A stretch of 64,000 nucleotides of DNA from Polydactylus sextarius (taxonomy: Eukaryota; Chordata; Actinopteri; Polynemidae), in NCBI GenBank assembly GCA_016801845.1, contig CM028907.1:24611950-24675949 (forward strand), in the 5' to 3' direction. Positions within the stretch are counted from its first letter, which is position 1. Every line of letters starts with the position of its first letter. A program made the translations under genes and the position numbers. The notes below the pieces were generated by a model. The model had not been told where the DNA came from. It saw only the letters and a program-made list of their open reading frames with translations, and did no database searches. This document shows, piece by piece, positions 61,701 through 64,000 of this stretch.

Positions 61701-62410
61701 CTGAAGAAAGACCATATTTAATGTTTTGCATTTCTTGGGGAGCGCCGAAAGGCATGTTTGTTTAATTAGCATTGTTTGATTTAATCAAGACCTCTTTTAT
61801 TTGTGTTATATTAATGTTAGCTGTGAAACCAAGTTTGTGAAATGCTTATGTTATGTTTTCAATATGGTTTTCAAGGGTGTGCTAAGGATGCAACATAAAT
61901 GAAGAAACTACACATCAGTCAAGTCTCTCAGTTGTTTCATCCAGAGGGACTGCTACTGATATAAATATCAGCAGTCACTGCTGATACCGATGTCGGCCAA
62001 TATTTTCACGTCAGTGCATCCCAAAAAAATAGTTATGAGTTTCAGTTCAGTCCGACTTTTACATCATTATTAGTTATGTCAGAAGGAAGGACTAATAATG
62101 GATGCTGTTTGCCATTTGACTCACCCAAAACTGCATTTATTCTCACCTGAAGCAGAGGTCCCAGGAGGCATTTGTTGCTGGTGATGATGGGGATGCTGGT
62201 GTGGTTGAGTGGGATGATGGATAGGGGAATGCTGGAGTGGGACTCGGGGTCGGTCTAGCCCCTGCACAGTGGACAGGCTTGATCCTGAAAAGCTTAAGGA
62301 GGGACCGGGCCTTTCAGTTGCTCCAACCCCTGCGATGGCTGGGTCAGTTTCCAGGATGAGTCTGGCCAGAGACTCAGCCAAATCACCTTCTCCTCCTCTA
62401 TCCTCTCCAT
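40705..62410 (-). CDS. patl1: PAT1 homolog 1, mRNA-decapping scaffold, 17 of its exons
   Basis: Minus-strand exons: 62147-62410, 59682-59758, 58307-58387, 56108-56308, 55592-55693, 54464-54550, 53455-53676, 52807-52951, 46883-47000, 46691-46788, 46190-46249, 45921-46066, 45648-45807, 43873-43998, 41263-41354, 41001-41150, 40705-40726. All have GT-AG borders, and phases agree everywhere except inside 53455-53676. About 715 residues are visible. PATL1 hallmarks: a Pro-rich middle (RSSSPVIGSPPVRAMPIGTP), HLHPQHRRMLTQRM, KIQMMQLQSTDPYLDDYYY, GSLGKLTVSSVNNPRKMID, the KGKRLISRLLPFLP helical repeat and the end LLSLFSRYVDRQRLELLQ. The protein bridges DDX6, the LSM1-7 ring and DCP2 in P-bodies to promote decapping after deadenylation. 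The N-terminal DDX6-binding exons (FDFF-like, acidic) are not in the window. The 53455-53676 exon is 222 nt where 221 or 224 is needed. Confidence 0.93.
41755..42912. mobile_element. DNA-transposon remnant with TTTATCAAG ends, in patl1 intron
   Basis: GGGCCATATTTATCAAGAG (left) and CTTGATAAATGTGGACCC (right) form an imperfect inverted repeat about 1.16 kb apart. The inside is mostly non-coding. The minus-strand frame at 42079-42480 matches nothing known to me. Superfamily unresolved. Confidence 0.45.
43063..43576. mobile_element. hAT-like MITE in patl1 intron
   Basis: Ends TAGAGATGGGTATTGAGAT (left) and AAATACCCATCCCTA (right) are inverted repeats of the TAGGGATGGGTA type that is abundant in fish. 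Flanks GTCAAAGT and ATCAAAAT agree at 6 of 8 bases, as for an old 8-bp hAT target duplication. Confidence 0.6.
44190..45110. repeat. Old dispersed repeat in patl1 intron
   Basis: Sequence such as CAATTTGCCACTAGAGGGAG and AAATGGGCGTGGCCTGGTCC recurs widely in fish genomes in my experience. No coding potential or clear ends here. Confidence 0.3.
47468..47922. repeat. hAT-like dispersed repeat, copy 1 of 3
   Basis: Starts TAAGGATGTCCGATAATG and ends TTGGACACCCCTAA (inverted). The inside contains TTTTTAAAACCCAG, TCAATAAATTGTTTCTATAA, AATGATCAATGTGTGGC and a CA tract. Internal sequence recurs at 60960-61360 and 62885-63230. Confidence 0.65.
48060..48655 (+). mobile_element. Tc1 transposon, 3'-truncated
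   Basis: The left end CACTCACCGGCCACTTTATT and transposase start (GKKGDLSDFE-like) are typical of a second Tc1 family. The frame runs, with a shift, to NVAWSDES at 48654, which contains the first catalytic Asp, and then stops where unrelated repeat sequence begins. The second Asp and the Glu are absent. Confidence 0.85.
49994..52344 (+). mobile_element. L1-type LINE, second copy, internally deleted, with target duplication
   Basis: AAAAACATCAAACA occurs at 49994-50007 and 52331-52344 as a 14-bp target duplication after a poly-A tail near 52316-52330. ORF1 (from 50235) has a long coiled coil (SDMEHSLTTCSNDV, SEVSDLEQKC) followed by an RRM-like part (LVDRLHRAPQPAKAKGKP). The endonuclease start (FISWNVKSLNHPAKRKKVL, FLQETHL) at about 51380-51470 jumps at about 51668 to the extreme ORF2 C-terminus (GNWGKTVIAFATLLARRIIL). 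RT is missing. Confidence 0.85.
57232..57747. mobile_element. MITE with GCGCCTTATA sub-terminal repeats, 516 bp
   Basis: TACCGTCTTTTTCAGACTAT (left) and ATAGCCCGAAAAATACGGTA (right) are inverted repeats. The motif GCGCCTTATAATC occurs four times inside near both ends, plus the GGCGCA form at the left end. It lies in a patl1 intron, with no transposase. Confidence 0.75.
58580..59292. mobile_element. hAT-like non-autonomous element in patl1 intron
   Basis: The right end GGATCGGATCGGCCCAATCC plus CTGCTA is a known type of fish hAT terminus. The left part has CCAATCTGATCCCGATGCC and several GATACTGATAC-like motifs. The left boundary is uncertain. Confidence 0.35.
60290..60400. repeat. Fragment of the TAGGGATG hAT-like family
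   Basis: TAGGGATGAGTATCATTTAA and GGTCCAGTACCTTAAGGGCA resemble one half of the element at 43063-43576. No partner end was seen. Confidence 0.3.
60960..61360. repeat. hAT-like dispersed repeat, copy 2 of 3
   Basis: Shares TTTTTAAAACCCAGCAG, TTTCTATAAATAGAA, TAATGATCAATGTGTGGC and the CAGTCGCAGAGAAGGCGATC block with the repeats at 47468 and 62885. A CACACAGA-type microsatellite (61183-61256) is embedded. Confidence 0.6.
61183..61256. repeat. CA/GACACA compound microsatellite
   Basis: Alternating CACACACA, GACACACA and AAGACACA words over about 74 bases. Confidence 0.9.
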
Positions 62411-64000
62411 CTGAAATGATAATTTTACTATGGATTTTGTAATGGGTGCAGTCAGAGCTGGGTGATGGGTGATCATATAAACCATTTAAAAACCTCTACA
62501 TGTTTCAGCGTAAAGCCTTCATCAGGGAGCCAAACAATTTTCAAATGAGGAGGAGAGTTTCTTATAGGGTGACAATCCACCAATCCAAAACCTTCACCTC
62601 AAAAATGTGGTGTTCTGGTTTTCAGTACTTCTAGCAGATGTCAACCTACCATTCACTGACAAGTGATGAACATAAAGTACCAAAACAAATACAAAACAAC
62701 AGTCATTACTTTCAGTCAAGATATAGTGCAGATGTTACAGTCAAATAAAAGACAGTTTGCAAGCCCCAAACCTCATAAAAAACACTTAAAAGATATTTTT
62801 TCCGAGGGGATTCGTGCCCTCTATACACTAATGGTATATCCTGCTGTGAAGAATACCCGTTCTGATGAAGCAGACTTGAATTTAAGACGGTACATGATGA
62901 AGTCAGCAAAGAAGCACCACTTTTAAAACCCAGCAGCATAAGCCAATTAATAAATAGTTTCTATAAATAGAACCAAAGAAGCGGTCGCAAAATTATCACA
63001 GGGTTTCACATTTAATAATCAATATGTGGTGATCGCCACAGAATCAACACTGACTGCTGCAGATTAATTTATTTTTTCCAACCGAAACACAATGTTAAAA
63101 ATAAACGTACAGTTCTGATCTCTCTCACACACACTGCATGGACTGCAGCATGTAGTTAATTAATAACGTTGACAGAAGACGATCGGCAAAGTCTGTCCCA
63201 TACTGTCCCAAATAGTGGAAGGTGCAGTCATAGAGAGTGTGTGTTGATGTACCACAACACAAAAGTTGAAGAAAACAGGAAAATGTTGTGCAAGGAAATT
63301 AAATAATTGTTAATAACAATTAATAACATTGGAGGTGTACAATTCCAATTCCAACACAGTCGCTAGCAGTATCTCGAGCTAACAATCACGGTCCTCTGCT
63401 GCCAACACTGGAAAGGGGTTTGGAAATGCAAATTTAAGGGGGTGTATCTAAGTGGGCTTGAACTGGCCATTGCGACATATTGCAGCCGTGCTGAGATTGA
63501 CCCGTTTTTCCACGGCCATTTCTAGTTTACAAATTTGTATGTAGAGGGGGTCTGAGATTCTATGACCCCTTTAAAGGAGAAATGCGACTTGTAGGACTTA
63601 CTTTCAGCATGGCAGCAACTGGAAACTACTGCTAGGTCCTACCTGTAAAAAAAGTCTTTTTAATAAACTACCTGTACACTTACAAAGCTCTCAATGCCTG
63701 GTTTTAAATGTCAGGACCCTTGTTATACCAGCAAGTATATTCCACCAGTGTGGAGCTACTCTGAGCTTTTTTGAATGGTTTAAAATAGCGACGTCTTCAA
63801 GCAGCCTTTCGCCCTAATCACTTGCAGTCTTTTCGACAAAAACAATTAAAAAAAACAATGTTCGGAATGCAAAAGGCTAGCGTAGTTTTGCTCCTCAGCA
63901 AACATACCAACTCATTATCATGTTTTATATATCCAAAGTTTTACACTGAATATTATAATACACCAGATATTTGGTTGCCTGCCATTTGTAAATCCAAAAA
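62411..64000. other. patl1 intron to the window edge, with repeat copy 3
   Basis: No further patl1 exon was found here on the minus strand, so the N-terminal exons lie to the right of the window. A third copy of the hAT-like repeat occupies about 62885-63230 (ACTTTTAAAACCCAGCAGC, GCGGTCGCAAAATTATC, GACGATCGGCAAAGTC). The rest is plain spacer. Confidence 0.55.

Overview
The window is vertebrate nuclear DNA, almost certainly from a teleost fish and probably a percomorph. Genes are split by canonical GT-AG introns and the spacers are AT-rich. The repeats are typical of fish: Tc1 elements, hAT-like MITEs, and L1, CR1/L2 and Rex-type LINE pieces. Coding exons match fish families: a CD22/Siglec-like immune receptor, an NLRC3-like N-terminus, a SAMD3-like protein and PAT1 homolog 1. 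One 500-base run of N shows that this is a draft assembly.

Layout. (1) 0.4-5.3 kb, plus strand: a complete nine-exon inhibitory Ig-superfamily receptor. It has a signal exon, three V-like/C2-like domain pairs, a transmembrane segment and a tail with three ITIM-type tyrosines. An octamer and a PU.1-like site lie just upstream. (2) 5.3-18.7 kb: repeats and broken genes. These are a CR1/Rex-type LINE, a 375-bp MITE, a decayed minus-strand gene near 9.3-9.9 kb, an unidentified six-exon minus-strand gene at 10.9-12.2 kb, and a SAMD3-like pseudogene at 13.7-17.9 kb whose 3' half is tandemly duplicated. (3) 18.7-23.8 kb: a pure ACA-triplet array that runs directly into a 4.5-kb GC-rich minisatellite with two unit types. 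Very long open frames here are artefacts of the repeat. (4) 23.8-34.1 kb: a TATA-type promoter candidate, a second frameshifted copy of the 11.5-12.8 kb segment, a small minisatellite, an NLR-like N-terminal fragment, a kinesin-13 pseudogene and LINE fragments. (5) 34.5-40.4 kb: an L1-type insertion with a perfect 15-bp target duplication and an almost intact-length but dead Tc1. (6) 40.4-62.4 kb, minus strand: seventeen exons of patl1, the mRNA-decapping scaffold. The first coding exons lie beyond the right edge. Its introns carry a truncated Tc1, a second internally deleted L1 and several MITEs.

Two genes look functional, the Ig receptor and patl1, although patl1 shows one apparent single-base frameshift that could be an assembly error. 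Nothing suggests that they work together. The rest is mostly accessory: duplicated, broken or transposon-derived. The clearest unexplained items are the minisatellite, the unidentified gene with its broken second copy, and the promoter candidate at 24.6 kb.
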